Below are positions 47,781-60,837 of a DNA stretch of 64,000 nucleotides, one piece after another (within the stretch, counting starts at the first letter, position 1; each line of letters begins with the position of its first letter). The notes below the pieces were generated by a model. That model saw only the letters and a program-made list of their open reading frames with translations. It ran no database searches and was not told the origin of the DNA. The stretch is from Sclerodactyla briareus (taxonomy: Eukaryota; Echinodermata; Holothuroidea; Dendrochirotida; Sclerodactylidae). Both the position numbers and the translations under genes were made by a program. Where the stretch lies: NCBI GenBank assembly GCA_026419785.1, contig JAODTK010001444.1:496001-560000 (forward strand). The letters run 5' to 3'.

Positions 47781-50439
47781 GAAAAAACGTTCTCGACAGT
47801 CAATTGGAATCGATGAGTGGCAATCAAGGGTGAGTGCAGGCAATGGTCCAGGATTGTGAGCTTGTAACTGGAAAACGCAGCGAGAACCTGCGTACATATT
47901 TTATGGCTACGTAACAATAGCAACTTAACCTAAATCGTGAACCTTTGCAAAGTCCGCTGTTCATAATATAAAAATACTAGATATTACAGTGGGGGGGGGT
48001 CTGTGTGATTCCAAAAAGGGGATGTTTATCGAAGAAAACAGAAAATATATTTAAGATTTCACACTAATTAGTGGAATAGTTATTTTTCTTTTCAGAGGAA
48101 GCACCAATATTTCACTGAATGTACCTCTGAAGTCTTTCTCTTGAAAGAAATGCGTTGGACGTTTGATTTTCCAAAATGAATGCTATGTTCCAGTCTGGCT
48201 GCAATCTTGCATATATTACATTATATCAAACCTATAAAAATCTATCATTTAGTGGCTGTTTTGGATAAACTTTGGTTTCGTTCGAATTGCCACCTGGTTA
48301 TTCAATTTGAAAGATCCTCCACTGGATTCCGACCATATTACTCACCGTGGAAGACAGCTTCATCAACAGGCAGGTTGGTCTATCAACTGACGGCCCAACT
48401 CTTCACGGCCTTTTTTAGGCCAAGGATTCCCCCCACAGCGTATCGCAGGGGTTTCAAGATGTCCTACAACAACAGGGATCGCCCGAACTTCGACAAGGGA
48501 GGTGGACGCTTCAGATTCTTCAACATGAATTATTTGAATCATTACTCGAGAAAACTGGCAATTTGAAGATTCTATTCGAACATCTCCACCAAAAAGGTGA
48601 AGTGTTATAAATACAGCCAGTCCACACTAGAATAGGAAAATGAGCTAGCAGTAGGCTTGCTCACAAAGGATTGTTTCATGACCTCGATTGTCCTCAACGA
48701 CGCTTACGTACTCAGTGGCAATAGCCTGAACACAAAGGTAATACCTCGAATTCAAATGGAACGATAATTCCTGACTGTTTCGAGCACTGCCAAACGGCTT
48801 GTCATCAGTTCCAAGGCGGTTTACTAAGATTCTAAAGTCATGCTCAGCTAATATCAGGTCACGTGGCATTGACATAGTGCCTACACTGATTATAATCTAT
48901 TCTTGGCTAAGACAAAGGCTCAGTCAGTGAGAAAACAGCTGAAGCTGTGAAGGTGCTTACAGGGTTGGCGTTTATCATTCATCCAGAGTCAATCTCTGTT
49001 CCCTCACAACAGGTAACAGTTTTGGAAATCGTGGCCCGTTGTACTATAAGCAACTAGGAGGACAAAGCACTGGCATTTTCGTCAGATTATTTCGTCAGAT
49101 TCTAAAGACGCGCTGCGTTGGTAGCTGGGGTCCATTGATGATTCGTTTAACTCTACTAACAAGGTACAACCACCCTTTAATTACAAGCGAGGCATCTGGA
49201 CTTGAAGGGGAAACCCACGGATGGTACCACCCGCATGCGGGCGCTGAGAGTGTTCAGGAAAGGGTATGGCTCAAATAAGAAATGAATAATTTTGAATTAA
49301 TGGCAGTTTTCCTTCCCAGCTTTGCATTGTCTGTGCAGATGTGACATTCCCGTCATTTGCACGAGTTATGTTGTCTAGCTAAAATGAAGCTCGATAAAGC
49401 TGTAGAATTGCTTATCGTTTGAAGTGGCCCACACAGCATTGGATTTCCCGCCGATTGCTGTATTGGGATTCATGACCCAATCGTCTTACCAAATCGAAAG
49501 GAGTTGCTGTCACAACCGACTACGGGCAAAAAGCATCCATTTAACCACTTAGATACCTCTTACGTTACAGATTGTCCAATAGTCTCTCCAAAGTGAAGGC
49601 ATATCAGAGCAGCTACTGGCATTAATCCAGTGCAGGCAGATGGCGTTTCTGACTTCACTCTTCTAGAAATCTGGTCTTCAAGAAAATCTGGTTACTCTAC
49701 AATTGTGCACTTACATAATTTGAGAATATACGGTTGGCACTCACCCCCTCATCTCCAGGTTTGTTGAGGTTCAAATGAAACCAACAAGGACGCGTGATCA
49801 TGTCGGGATTGTCCAAGTGTCGGAATATGGATGATGGAGCTCTGCGAACATTGCTTTTACAGTCAATGCTTTACTCAAGCAGTCTCGTCCAGGAAACCTC
49901 ATTCAACCTCATTCAGTACGGCCGGCAGCTGTGTCCGAAGTTAACACGTCCGCCAGCGAGAGGACTTCGCTAAATTTTAGCAACAGCTAGGATCAAGAAT
50001 AGGCGATGTACGATGCATGTTGACTGCATGGCGAGCTGCTCGTTATTTCTACGGTACTGAGCTTGTTGTGTAATATGCTAACGATTTATATATACTGTAT
50101 TTTTTATTCATTTTTTATTTCATTCACTTATTTAGTTTCTATTTCGGTTTTTTTTTTTTGTTGCTACTGTACAGAAGCATCATCATGTTGCTGTGGATCA
50201 TCTGAACAGCATTTTTTCTGAAGTAGAAGTCTGTCTAGTAACTTTCAATACTTCTCTCACTCCTACTAGAGGTGTGGATATTTTGCTTTGAAGATCTCAT
50301 AATATTTACGACTGGGGTTACGAAATGAAATCGAAGATTGAAAGTGAACTTACCTGTTCGATATTTCTTGATTCATGAGGTAACGGAAGTGCGGAAGTAA
50401 TATCCCCCCCTCGCCCCCCCACGTAGTGCAACCTAATGG
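47781..50439. other. Intergenic; weak coding candidate at 48459
   Basis: Mostly AT-rich. A GC-richer patch (48340-48540) precedes an ATG at 48459 whose frame begins MSYNNRDRPNFDKGGGRF, an Arg/Gly/Asn-rich start of the kind seen in RNA-binding proteins, but no domain follows before a stop at 48564. G9 lies at 47991-47999. Nothing else is supported. Confidence 0.3.
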
Positions 50440-50879
50440 ACGTTATGCTCGTTTATTGTTATTGTGCTAATGTATACTGGGTGGGAATAACTCAGACCCA
50501 CCTTCCAAAACTGACTGAGCATGCGCGGTCACTCAACAAAGTCACTCCACAAATCAATCTGACCATCCTCAGATCATTTCTCTCGAGTCAAATCAATTCT
50601 TCTTCTTCAACTGCTTAAGTCTCACTACCATAGGTCTCTAAACTTCTAACACAAGCCTCCAAGACTTTCCCCTTTATACGCAAAGAAAACACCCTGGAAG
50701 TGAGCAGTGGCAACAGTTCTCTGAACTTTTTTCACCCACTTTCGAATTCCTAGTCACAGAACTTTCCACGGCACCTCCCCCTGCACTGATCATATCCCCT
50801 AAATATCAGAACTTTTCCACTAACTCGAGAGATTGCAAAAAAAAAGAGTTACTACTACTCCTTTTCTACGAAGTAGGGC

Positions 50880-51800
50880 CAATTTCCGGAGTTAATAGCA
50901 GGGACCACTGTCAAAACTACTGACCTAACTTTGATTTTCTTCATATTAACCTTAAGGCCCTTACACTCGATGCCATCCTTCCAAATCCGACTAACTCCTC
51001 CATGCTTTCAGCAATCAAAATAAGATCATCTGCGTACAGTAACTCTCATGGGCAACCACTTCTAAACTCACTTTGACAAAAGCTCGTAAAAACTATATGA
51101 ACAGCAGGGGCCTCAGCACCGAACACCTAGGTGCCGTGCCACCTCCAATCGAACCAACATCACTTAAAAGAGCTGTCAACTACCGACACACTTTTTACAT
51201 TCACATACATGGACTGCACACGGAAACCACCATTCGTCCGTCCCTAATCTGGATCTGCGCAATGCCCACCAAATTACGTCCCGTGGAACTTGTCAAAAGC
51301 TTTCTCCAAATCAACACGAAATACAACTTCTTGTTCTTGCCTAATTACTTCTCCTGCAACTGTCTTACCAGGAAAATAACATCAAGTACACGTCCTGGCA
51401 AAAAAACCGAACTGCATGTCATCAATATGGGACTCTTCTAAATCAGTCTGCAATTACTCTCCTCTCATGACCTTCATCACATGCTCCAGCAGTTTTATTT
51501 TTCTGTAATAACCCCTTTCTAAGGCATTGCATTGCCCTAATAACAGTTCACAATATAGCTGAGAGCCCAGTCAGTGGGTACTACCCCTTGACTCACCACA
51601 GAATTGCCATATAAATAAGTTATACAGTCAATACTAGCCTCGCCAGAGGCCTTCAACATCTTTGCTACAACGCCTGATGGACCAGAAGCCTTACCACACT
51701 TTGTGCACTCAACAGCCTGTTCTACCCAACCTCTCTCTATCTTAACTGCTGGCCCCTCAACTGGAACAGCAGGAGGAAGTCTATCCCGATCCACTGGAAC
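50880..51800 (-). pseudogene. LINE F reverse transcriptase remnant
   Basis: Visible motifs on the minus strand are MLKASGEASIDCITYLY and WALSYIVNCY in the N-terminal part (51537-51794), DMQFGF near 51420, VDLEKAFDK near 51300 (first catalytic Asp), and YADDLILIAESMEEL with an intact YADD (51025-51036). The segment between the last two is scrambled by frameshifts, and the GVHQGSVLSPLLF-type box is not intact. The enzyme would copy the element RNA at a nicked target site; this copy cannot. Confidence 0.85.
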
Positions 51801-52309
51801 TCCTCATTCAGATACTGACTATAATAACTCCTCTATCCTCTTTCCTTGAACTATCATCAAGAGCTAGATCACCGATGTCATTCTGATGCAAACCTCATCG
51901 ACGACGTCCTGATTTGTCCCAGTTATTGGCTTTGCAATCTTGAACACTTCACTTTTCTCATGATCTCTAGTGAGGATATTTCGGGAACTACTAACTTCAG
52001 CTTTCTTCTTTGCGACATAAACCTTCGATTTTGCAATCCGCTTGGCCTCCACATACTGTTCTCTACTACCGCCTGCTTTCCACGCTTTCCATAGCTTCCC
52101 CTAGTCCATCCACACACCCTATTTGAAGATTCTAAGAGACAACTTTTCAAGGCAGTCCACTGGTCTCCTACTTTTGTGTTATTATCAAGACTCTCGATGT
52201 TTTGCTTCACAACTCCAATAAATTCCTCTCTAGTAACACTCTTCTTAAGCCTCCAAACTTTTCTTCTCGCTACGAAGGGCCTTTCAACTTCTTCCAGGCT
52301 TGACAGCCA

Positions 52310-53060
52310 GGTCACACACCACTAGACTGTGTTGCGTAGCACACTCTCCCCAGCTACAACCTTTACATCCTTGACATATTTCCTATGAACTTTTCCTGAC
52401 CAGTGTATAATCGATCTGGCTGCTTGAGTTCCCGTCCTGGTATGTGACTAGTCTACTGACTCGCTTTTTAAACACAGTATTTGTCACGACTATTTCAGAG
52501 GCATCACAAAACCTAAGATCCTTTCACCTTCAGGACTCCTATTCCCGAAGCCAAAACCAGCATGCATACCTTCATACTCTGCAGCAGTATTCCCAACATG
52601 ACTATTTAGATCACAAGCTACAAACAACCAACTCTTACACCATGTTGGTGACAACAGGGAGAAGGTAATCGTAGAAGGCATCATTCATACTGTCACTTAT
52701 CGCTCTGGGTGCGTAGACTGAAAGCAACGAGACCACACTCTCTCCAACTATAAGTTTAAGAGCCATTATCCAACACTAACTCTTTCCACTGTATTGAATA
52801 CTACGTATACAGACATACCAAGGACCACCAGTACCCTCACTATTTCCTACCCAATCAAATTTATATTTACTGTCCCTTCCTCTAATCATCCTGGCTGATG
52901 CGCCTATCCATCTAACTTCCTGTAGGCTACAAAGGTCAATCCTCTCCGGGCTAGTGTTTCTACAACTTCGCTGGCGCATCCTCGCATAGTACCTACGTTC
53001 AGTGTATAATTCTGGAGTAGCATTATACAGGAAAATTAGTTGAAACGTTTCTTGCATCTT
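52310..53060 (-). pseudogene. LINE F AP-type endonuclease remnant
   Basis: Motifs of the exonuclease-endonuclease-phosphatase fold appear in order on the minus strand: LCSLQEVRWIGASARM (about 52890-52940, the Glu being the catalytic metal ligand), YKFDWVGNSEGTGG, VACDLNSHVGNTAAEYEG (about 52570-52630, the Asp/Asn pair), SQIDYTLV (about 52400, catalytic Asp) and QHSLVVCDL (about 52310-52330, catalytic His). Catalytic residues are mostly conserved although several frameshifts separate them. In intact elements this domain nicks chromosomal DNA to start reverse transcription. Confidence 0.85.
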
Positions 53061-53160
53061 TTCATGTGAACAACTCTTGAAGTATACAGTCTTGAGCTCA
53101 CTAGTCTGCTTGACAGAAGACAGAGTTCTGGAAGGATCCTATCCATTCTGTCAATCGTAA

Positions 53161-54510
53161 ATTTACCCGCATCCGCTTTCAGACACCCCTTGCTGGAACA
53201 CCTAGCGCTGATAAGATACCTAATATCCAGTTACATAGTAAATGTCTGTTTTGCCGTAGGCGGAAGATCAAATCGTATTCTCGACAATGAGAAGAAACCT
53301 CGCTGTAGAATTAGAATGGGATGTGTCAGTCAATACTTGTTTATAATTCCTTTGAAATGTTTGACACAATTCTTCAGAAGAAATTATTGATTAAATTGTT
53401 TCTTATCCTGTATTCATGTACCTGCATGAATAAAGTAAATTACATTGATCAAAGCCAACAATAACCACACAGAGACGGGAAACGTGTTGTGCAAAAAAAA
53501 ATGCAATCGGTTCTGCAATTCTGCATACCGTGATGAAAATTTAGAGAAATTACCCATGATCATTATTGGACCATTCATTCATGCCCTCTAGTCCTTGTTC
53601 CATGATAATGAAACTCAGTAAGCACGGTTAATGAAAGGTGCCGAAAATGTTGGAGGATTTCAAGAGGTCATATGAGATCACTGGAGGGTTATCTTCTCGC
53701 TCATATTATCGCCCATATTCTGTTCAGAACTATTTCGTTCTATACATAAGGATTCATTATCTACAGCAGTTAGGATTGCCTCTATTACTGTGAGACTTGC
53801 TGTCATGGGCCTATTATCAAGCGCTGTGTTGGGTATTCCACAGTCAACAGTGTTTTGTTTCAGTTTACCACTGGTAATCTCTCTTCATCATAGTTGCCTA
53901 GTATGATATTTTGGTATTCAAGCCGATTCATCGTCCAGGTAACCTCAATTCCTTTCTGATATGTTCTGATATTTATCTTAGATTACCAATATGATCGATC
54001 GAATTCGAAATTATTCACACGTTAACTCCCAGTTATATTTTGACTTATCTCAAGGAAAGGCGTTCCGTTGTAATGATGGCTGGCTACTCAATGGAAACGA
54101 GATAAAAAAGATCTCGAATATAAATGTTATTTTCGGGTTCTCAAATCTGTTGAGAGAGTACATGGCTGCACATAACCTTGTGACTATCATTCCTACAATC
54201 ATCCAGTGATTCTATATAGATGCTCACGCAATCTTATCGTAGACAGGAAGAACCAAGCATGGTAAACGGTTCGTGTTTGCCTTACCATCGTATTAGATTC
54301 GAATTTAGGTCATGTTATGAGTGAAAGGTATAACTCGGTTTTTCTTGTCGAGCTTTTCACACGAGTCAACTAGTGTATGTCAATTAACTGCAATACGTGA
54401 TACTCAATTAGATCATGCAAACGTTTATTCGGGACAGGGATGGAGTAACATCTTGCCTTGCTGCCTTGGTATGTCTAATGGAACAGTTTTATCATACAGA
54501 AAACGTTCTG
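53161..54510. other. Intergenic, nothing recognised
   Basis: AT-rich, no supported coding sequence or repeat array. Confidence 0.45.
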
Positions 54511-54722
54511 TAGCACAGTCGGCTAAGGTGCTCACTGGCTTCCTCCCTCCCAATCTTATTTTAGGAAGTCATCCATACTATGGGGTGGAGAAGGGTAGAA
54601 CTGACAGGTGTTAATTTGGTAATTGCTCATTGCCGGCGGAATTGGTGGGTTGATCAGGGAACCCGGTTTTCTCTCATTGAGACGCCAGGGCAGTGACCTT
54701 CATAGGTCCAGGGGTGAATCCT
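54511..54722 (+). mobile_element. Possible tRNA-derived SINE with interrupted head
   Basis: TAGCACAGTCGG (54511-54522) matches the RNA polymerase III box A consensus TRGCNNAGYNGG exactly and sits in a tRNA-like context (CTAAGGTGCTCACTGG). A box B-like GGGTGAATCCT is at 54712-54722, but the spacing of about 190 bases is far larger than the usual 30-60, so either the head is interrupted by about 150 bases or one box is fortuitous. The region is GC-richer than its surroundings. Confidence 0.35.
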
Positions 54723-57700
54723 AGTTGCTGGCCATTGATCTCCACCATTCGCCAATTACACCAGAGAACAGCAACATTGCCTATACAGAATCTGACACCT
54801 GAAGAACCAAAACCGTTCCATTAGATGTTGAATCAGAACAACACTACAAGACATGAGTATCTACCGAGTTCCGGCAACCTACCAACCACGATTTCGTTTC
54901 TTCCCCTAAACGTGACCTGACATTGTCTGTTACACACTATCCCTATCCTATCAGTCCTTCCTGGTTTCAATTAATACTGAGATAAGATGTCACGCTGTGT
55001 TCTGCTCATGAGGTATACAATGACGCACAGGATAATGCAATCATGAGCGTCTATTACTTTTATGTTACAGCGTAGTTGCCTGGTGGGTGAAACGTGGGAA
55101 ACGTGTTGCACGCGGTTTGGTTATATTAGATTCATAAATATCTTCATTGGTTGTCTGCAATCTGATGGCCGGATTAGTGTAATCGAGTATCGATTCCAAA
55201 TCGAGGGTAGGTGCCTCGAATATATTGTGTCTCCGGAGAATTCGTGATCATATGGAATCGTTTGTACTTGTGCCAGCCAAGGTTCCTGTAGTTCCATGTA
55301 CCAACCAGCAAACAAAGCGAAATTGTTCACATGTTAGTCTTTACTTTGGATAGTTGTTATAGTGACACATTGTGCGGTCACAGCATCATTCTAATGATAC
55401 ATCATTTGAAATGAATTTTTTTTATCATGTAGAATACATCACTTTCATCCATCGGGATTACTTGTGATGTGCTTGATATCTAACTGAGAGGTTGTCTAGC
55501 TGCGATTGGTGTATCATTGATCGGTGTTTTGTAGATTGTAATCTAGCTGCACGTCGACTCAACTTCCTTCATGGAGTTAAGTACAAGATTGAGCTCTCCA
55601 AGCATAAACAGTGTCGAGCTGCATACATTGGATACGGCAATATGTTATGTTATTAATATGCCCAGACACTTCACTGATTCGAACTATATAGTTTTTTGTG
55701 TTCCTCTAAGTAAAATGGAGGATTCGCCCATATGCTGTCACTGACCTGATTAGGGAGAACAATGGATAATCACTGCAAAAATGACGTCATAATCGGTCTT
55801 AAATGCACAAAGCCCTCGGCACCCTCGTATCCATCCCCAAGACCAAGTCTGGCCAGTCGCTGTTTACACCTTAAATGCCTTGCGTATTAGGTGTTCGTTC
55901 ATTGTTTGTCGTCCATTTTCTCTGATCTCCGGTTTTATTTTATATCAAACAGAAAAATAGAAAATGTTTGAAATACAATACTTGGAATGGTCGTGACGAG
56001 TATGCGCAGACAAAATGTACTGTCACGTGTGTAACCTGTTATTCTGAGCAACATGATTAGACTACTGCAATTGATTCATGTGCTCCAAACTATTTACCCA
56101 TTATTCGATTCTACTGGTATATGCAAACTGTGTTTGACGTTCATCTCTGTTGTTGAATTTCCAACTTTATAAGTTGGAACCCAGCATTTCCCAGACCCAA
56201 TTTCATCATAGAAATACGTCATGCAATTAGTTACGCAACCATAATTTACGCGGCATACCCGTCTCAATTTTAAGACCAAACCACTCATTGTCAACTGTGA
56301 TCCCAGTGCAGCATGTATCCAGGGGACCATGGACAAGACTCCAAGAGACAGTGTCCCTAATGTTAATCTACTATTTGAACGTAACGCCAACATGGGTTGG
56401 TGCCGATCTTAAAATACCATTTTATAGCGCGGATTCTAGGTCACATGCAGTGAGACACTCCCCAATCCTTCAGAGGCAAATGTTTCGGAACCATATTTTT
56501 GTCACGGGATTTGTCCCTATCTCTGCAAACCAACTGCAGCTCCTTTAGTCACTTTTCCATTTTCGTACTCGCATGAATCCGCTATTGGTGTGTCTTGCGG
56601 CATACGATATTCACATCTATGGAATCCCAGCCTAAAGTTAATTGGGTGTTATACTGTTAGTCATTGTGGAGGGCGGGATCTGTCCAGATCTCTGCTGCTG
56701 GAAATCAAGTTCCTCTTCATTAGTAGGGTCTGGATTATGCCCCGAAGAAAACGAATACCATAAAATCCACTTATTAGTGGAGAGAAAAGATGCTTCATGG
56801 AGAGAGGGGGAGGAGCGCCTAACGTCATCAGTTATTGACCATGTGGAATATTAGATTATTCTCACTAGGTCTGGTTTTATTTGTTATGGGCACATGTTTT
56901 TGCGGGGTGATAGATTATTTTTCTGTGAGCAGTATACTTTCTGGAGTCTATTCTTAGTTTTGGAGGAACGGTGGGGCATTACAAGAATCACCTGACGATC
57001 ATACGTCTAGCAGCGTCCGTTAATTCCCAAATCATTTAGCCCCTGCCCGGCTCTCGATAATTCATTCATGTATTTATCCATGGATATTTATCTATTCATT
57101 TATCCTCATTTATCCCCGTTTATTACTCCAATAATTAAGGAAGCCCCGATCATAAAAATACATAAATAGACACTGTAATATAATACTTGGAAATTTCAAT
57201 TAACTTTCAGATCTCAGTTTTTTGAGTGCACTCAACAGAACTGGCAAACTTGATATCACTGCTCTTTCAGCGAATGTTGCTGAATATTGCACGTTTGTTA
57301 ATAAAAATGTCAGTAGCCTTTTGGATGTTCAGTATTCGACTATCCCAAAATTCCTCAAAGAGGTAGTTTGGCCATAATCCCCCGCAAGGTTGTTCCCATT
57401 TTACGTAGAGATTTTTTTTTTTGGATCTGCCGAGGCAGATGGTCTCGCTGCGATGATCCTTATACTAGTTCGTTTCTTCCCGCCGGCCTGTGTTTAGTGA
57501 TGTCATCCACATCCATGCTTCGTTTGTTTATCTCATTTTTGTTAAATATATCGAGTTATCTCTGAAGGATTTGTTTGTGTTGGAAATAAATCACTTCGTA
57601 TTTTCTTCTCTTGAAGCAAATGCCATTAATTCTCTCTATTGAAATTTAAATTTTCCCGGGTGTTCCTAATGCCTTTTTTTTAACAATAATGATCCCGAAT

Positions 57701-59859
57701 CGAGTCATATTCCGCAACCCCAGTAGGATTTGTATTGTATCGCAATAAATACCGGAGGTGAAATTTGAATCAAGCCAAAAATTACTGCGAATTGGTGTCA
57801 ATCACGCCCAAGAGTAAATGAATCGAAACCAACTAATAGAAGGCGCATTAGAGTGTAATATTAATCAAGGGCCAACCCAAACATGTACACTCAAATGCCC
57901 TTAAGGTTTCATCTATCCTTCATAAGAGCATCTTCCCAGTGGTTTGTGTTGAGTCCTGGTTCAAATTTATACGGTCATTGGACAGACAAGTGTCTTTTTC
58001 ACTATTCTCCTCAATAATCCGTTTGACGTATTCTTGTCTTTTTCATAGAAGAACTGTTGGAGTATTCATAGACATTATGACCTTTGACTTTTTCAAGCGT
58101 TTGACATGATACCTCGTTGATATTACCTTACTTTTTTAGTGAGCCTTTCTTTCTTCTTTTCCTTCCTTTTTTTCTTTCGCCGTATTTTTCGATGCACGAG
58201 TGTCTGTTTTATCCTCCTCAAAGGAACTTTCACTCTATTAATGAGGTACATACAGACACTACGCCTCCAACACATTCATTCACAGTGTTCACAGTGATTT
58301 GTCATCATCGTAACGGTCGTTTGACTGCTAGAGAACGTCTTACCTCCGGTTTTTCTTACCTTTACAAGTATACGGTTTGTCCATGAGGGAACTCCATTTG
58401 TTAGTCGCCCAGAGCCTATAAAATGTTTGGTGTTTGTAGCGATAGGGGTTACCGTTGAAAATAATCACGCAACCGTTCGTCAACGGACCGTCACCTGTAT
58501 CACAAAGTGTATATATTTGGTATCTGTTGGCTAGTATAAATAACCACAAATGAAATATCCTGTTGAAACAGCTGAACATAGAGATCAAATCAGTGCATCA
58601 ATGGATGATGGGATAAACGCGTGTAGGTCTCCGAAGGAAAATGAAAATGACAGTAAGGTACCGAATAATGTAAGAATGTACAAGCAGAACAATTTCCTCA
58701 ATCATTAGCTTGTGTCAGGGTCATCTGGATCAAAACCCTACCACTGACAGAATACCCTAAGTGGGCTGTGCGTACAAACAGGTCATGCTACACCGAATCG
58801 AAAGTTACATTGAGCATCCAACAGGATCGACAGCTTTTTTTCAGAAAGGATAAATTAAAATATATCAACTGGGAACGACAGTCAACTAATCGGCACCTGC
58901 ACTTGGATATCTCAATAAGCCAGCAGATGCGCACTGTTATTGTATTGTATCTATTATGCCTTTCGGTAGGTTGGGGATTAGAATTAGTGTAGCCACCACA
59001 TGCAATCCTTCTAGATATTACTCAGCTACCCCAGATACTACACGCAGTTCGGTAAAGAATATTCCAGACCATTTGTATTTGAGGAGAATACATCACTCCA
59101 GAATTACTAAAAGAAAACGGTACTAATAACTGAAATGATTTATATCAAGCGTCGAATGTTCGAAGTACGTGCAGAATTCAAGTTTTTTTCCATCGTCTCT
59201 GATCGGCAACCTTAGCTTTTAATCTAAAACTTCTTCCATTAGCTGCTTCCGAATTGTTCAAATTAGAACGTGCTCAGGCATACTAATGTGCTCGCCTCTT
59301 CAATGTGTTTTCCTATGCTGCTAAACCAACTAAGACCGCGAAGTATAACCCTGGCGACATTGCCAAATGATAGTAATTTGAGAGACACAACAAAAAGTGA
59401 ATATCTGCTGCTTATTCGGTGCCTATATATCGCTTCTTTACGTCGAAGACAACATGTTCAAGAAACAAGGGGAATACCTCCTTGGTCTGGCCCAATGTAT
59501 ACAAAGCGAAGAGACAAAGACAGACAGAGACGAATGATACCACGAATAACACATCTGACTAATTATTTCCCACTAGGAGGCGCTGCTTCTATTAATAACT
59601 AAAATTGGTAAGGAAGGAGTACTTTCAATAGTAGGAGACAGTATAGTTTAAGCTAAGAGGGAGAACAAAAATAGTTTCAAGTATGTCTATTATTAACATA
59701 GTTTTCTGATGACTAAGAATATCAGTTATCTTTGCTATTTTCTTGGTTACATTGCTGTTACATGTCTCGTTCAACTCAAATAATCATAAGTGGTTGAACC
59801 TACGGACATGGTATAATATTAAGCAGTTATCTCGTTTTAGATTATAGATATAGATAAAT
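54723..59859. other. Intergenic, one weak exon candidate
   Basis: A long AT-rich stretch with no recognised transposon coding sequence. Low-complexity ATTTATCC-type sequence lies at about 57063-57128. An exon-like interval is listed separately at 57211-57362. A possible short member of repeat R1 begins near 59567 (CCCACTAGGAGGCGCTGC). Confidence 0.45.
57211..57362 (+). other. Exon-like interval (weak)
   Basis: It is preceded by a pyrimidine-rich acceptor-like TTAACTTTCAG and followed by the donor-like GAG|GTAGTT. The 152 bases keep one frame open (LSFLSALNRTGKLDITALSA... to ...IPKFLKE), entering in phase 1 and leaving in phase 0. No family recognised, no neighbouring exon found, and an open frame of 50 codons can arise by chance. 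Confidence 0.15.
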
Positions 59860-59893
59860 AGACAGACCAGACAGACAGACAGAACAGACAGAC
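59860..59893. repeat. (CAGA)n run
   Basis: Short array of CAGA units with one or two phase shifts. Confidence 0.85.
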
Positions 59894-60042
59894 TGGAATT
59901 GGCACATTGAAATTGTAATGACGACTTTAGGGACAATCCGAAAGAGACAGAATATCGGAATGGTTTATATGGTATAGTGGTCATGTGAGAAAACAATTCC
60001 GGCCGAGGTACGCACCGTGAAGCGTTTTGAGGCAAACCACAA

Positions 60043-60146
60043 TATTATTTTCATTATTATTATTATTATTATTATTATGATTATTATTATTATTTTATTA
60101 TATTATTATTATTATTATTATATTATTATTATTATTATTATTATCC
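60043..60146. repeat. (ATT)n array at 3' side of LINE G
   Basis: About 100 bases of ATT units, some with an extra T or A. On the minus strand this is a TAA/ATA array directly following the 3' end of LINE G. Confidence 0.95.
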
Positions 60147-60344
60147 TACCGGATTCGGAGGGCTAGACTCTCTGCTGAGGATGGGCACTACCGAGAGATA
60201 GATGTTGGGGGGGACAACTGCTTCAGGTTGTGCTTCCTGGAATTCTTAGCAGGTGGCCAATCAGGTTGGAGCTCACTGCCCGAGCGCACCGATCACTACT
60301 GGAACTACCTCTGCTCCAACAGCCCACATCCCTATTAAATATTG

Positions 60345-60660
60345 CCACTCTCCTGCTTGTCTATTACGATGATGTCAGGTTCTTTTTGCTGTGATGATCC
60401 TATCTTTCCTCACCTCGAAGTCCCAGAGTATTTTAGTTGTTTCTGTCTCCAGTACTGCGTCTGGTCTATGTAGCCATGGGTGTGTAGCCGCTGGTATAAA
60501 CTGTGGTGGTTGCATATGGACCAGTGTGGAGCTGCTGCTACGCTGTTGTGTCTCTTTAGATACTCTGTCCAGGCTAGCTTCTGACAAGCCGATATGAGGG
60601 GGTTAATTACTGTCTCATTGCACTTTGCACAAACTGCACTTGCTGTCAGTCGACACTTTC
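60345..60660 (-). pseudogene. LINE G zinc-knuckle and restriction-like endonuclease remnant
   Basis: The minus strand reads CAKCNETV...SACQKLAWTEYLKRHNSVAA (about 60510-60640). This is the CCHC knuckle and KRHN motif of R2/R4-type elements, with the His position disturbed by an insertion. ILWDF (near 60420) and PDIIVIDKQESGNI (60345-60385) follow, the latter matching the PD...D active-site region of the restriction-like endonuclease. In intact elements this domain cuts the target site. Frameshifts separate the motifs. Confidence 0.75.
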
Positions 60661-60837
60661 ATGATACGAGTTTGGGGTGTGTTTTTGTATTCATGCCTGG
60701 TCTTGTGCCGCTGTGATGAGCGCCTCTGTCTCGATTTTCAGGCCTTGCAGGACAGCCACATGTATGCCTATTTGTGGGGTAACATCCTCCACTTGCCGAA
60801 GATATTGGCCGTGTATGGCTTGTTCTTCCATTTCTCC

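Larger units (their letters stand above)
50440..53160 (-). mobile_element. LINE with AP-endonuclease and RT (LINE F), decayed
   Basis: Read on the minus strand from 53060 downwards, the translation gives the standard order of an APE-type LINE: endonuclease (about 53010-52310), a basic linker (52310-51800), RT (51800-50880) and a C-terminal region with an FCYLGDM-like and a MVRLICGV-like block (50880-50440). The RT N-terminal signature VEQAVECTKCGKASGPSGVV...MLKASGEA is well kept. Stops and frameshifts are frequent, so it is inactive. A stretch near 50600-50640 appears inserted or diverged. It is more complete than the other LINE copies except the one at 60150. Confidence 0.88.

Noticed and set aside
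55678..55690. GATTCGAACTA as reverse-strand tRNA T-loop
   Set aside because: No matching acceptor or anticodon stems in the flanks.
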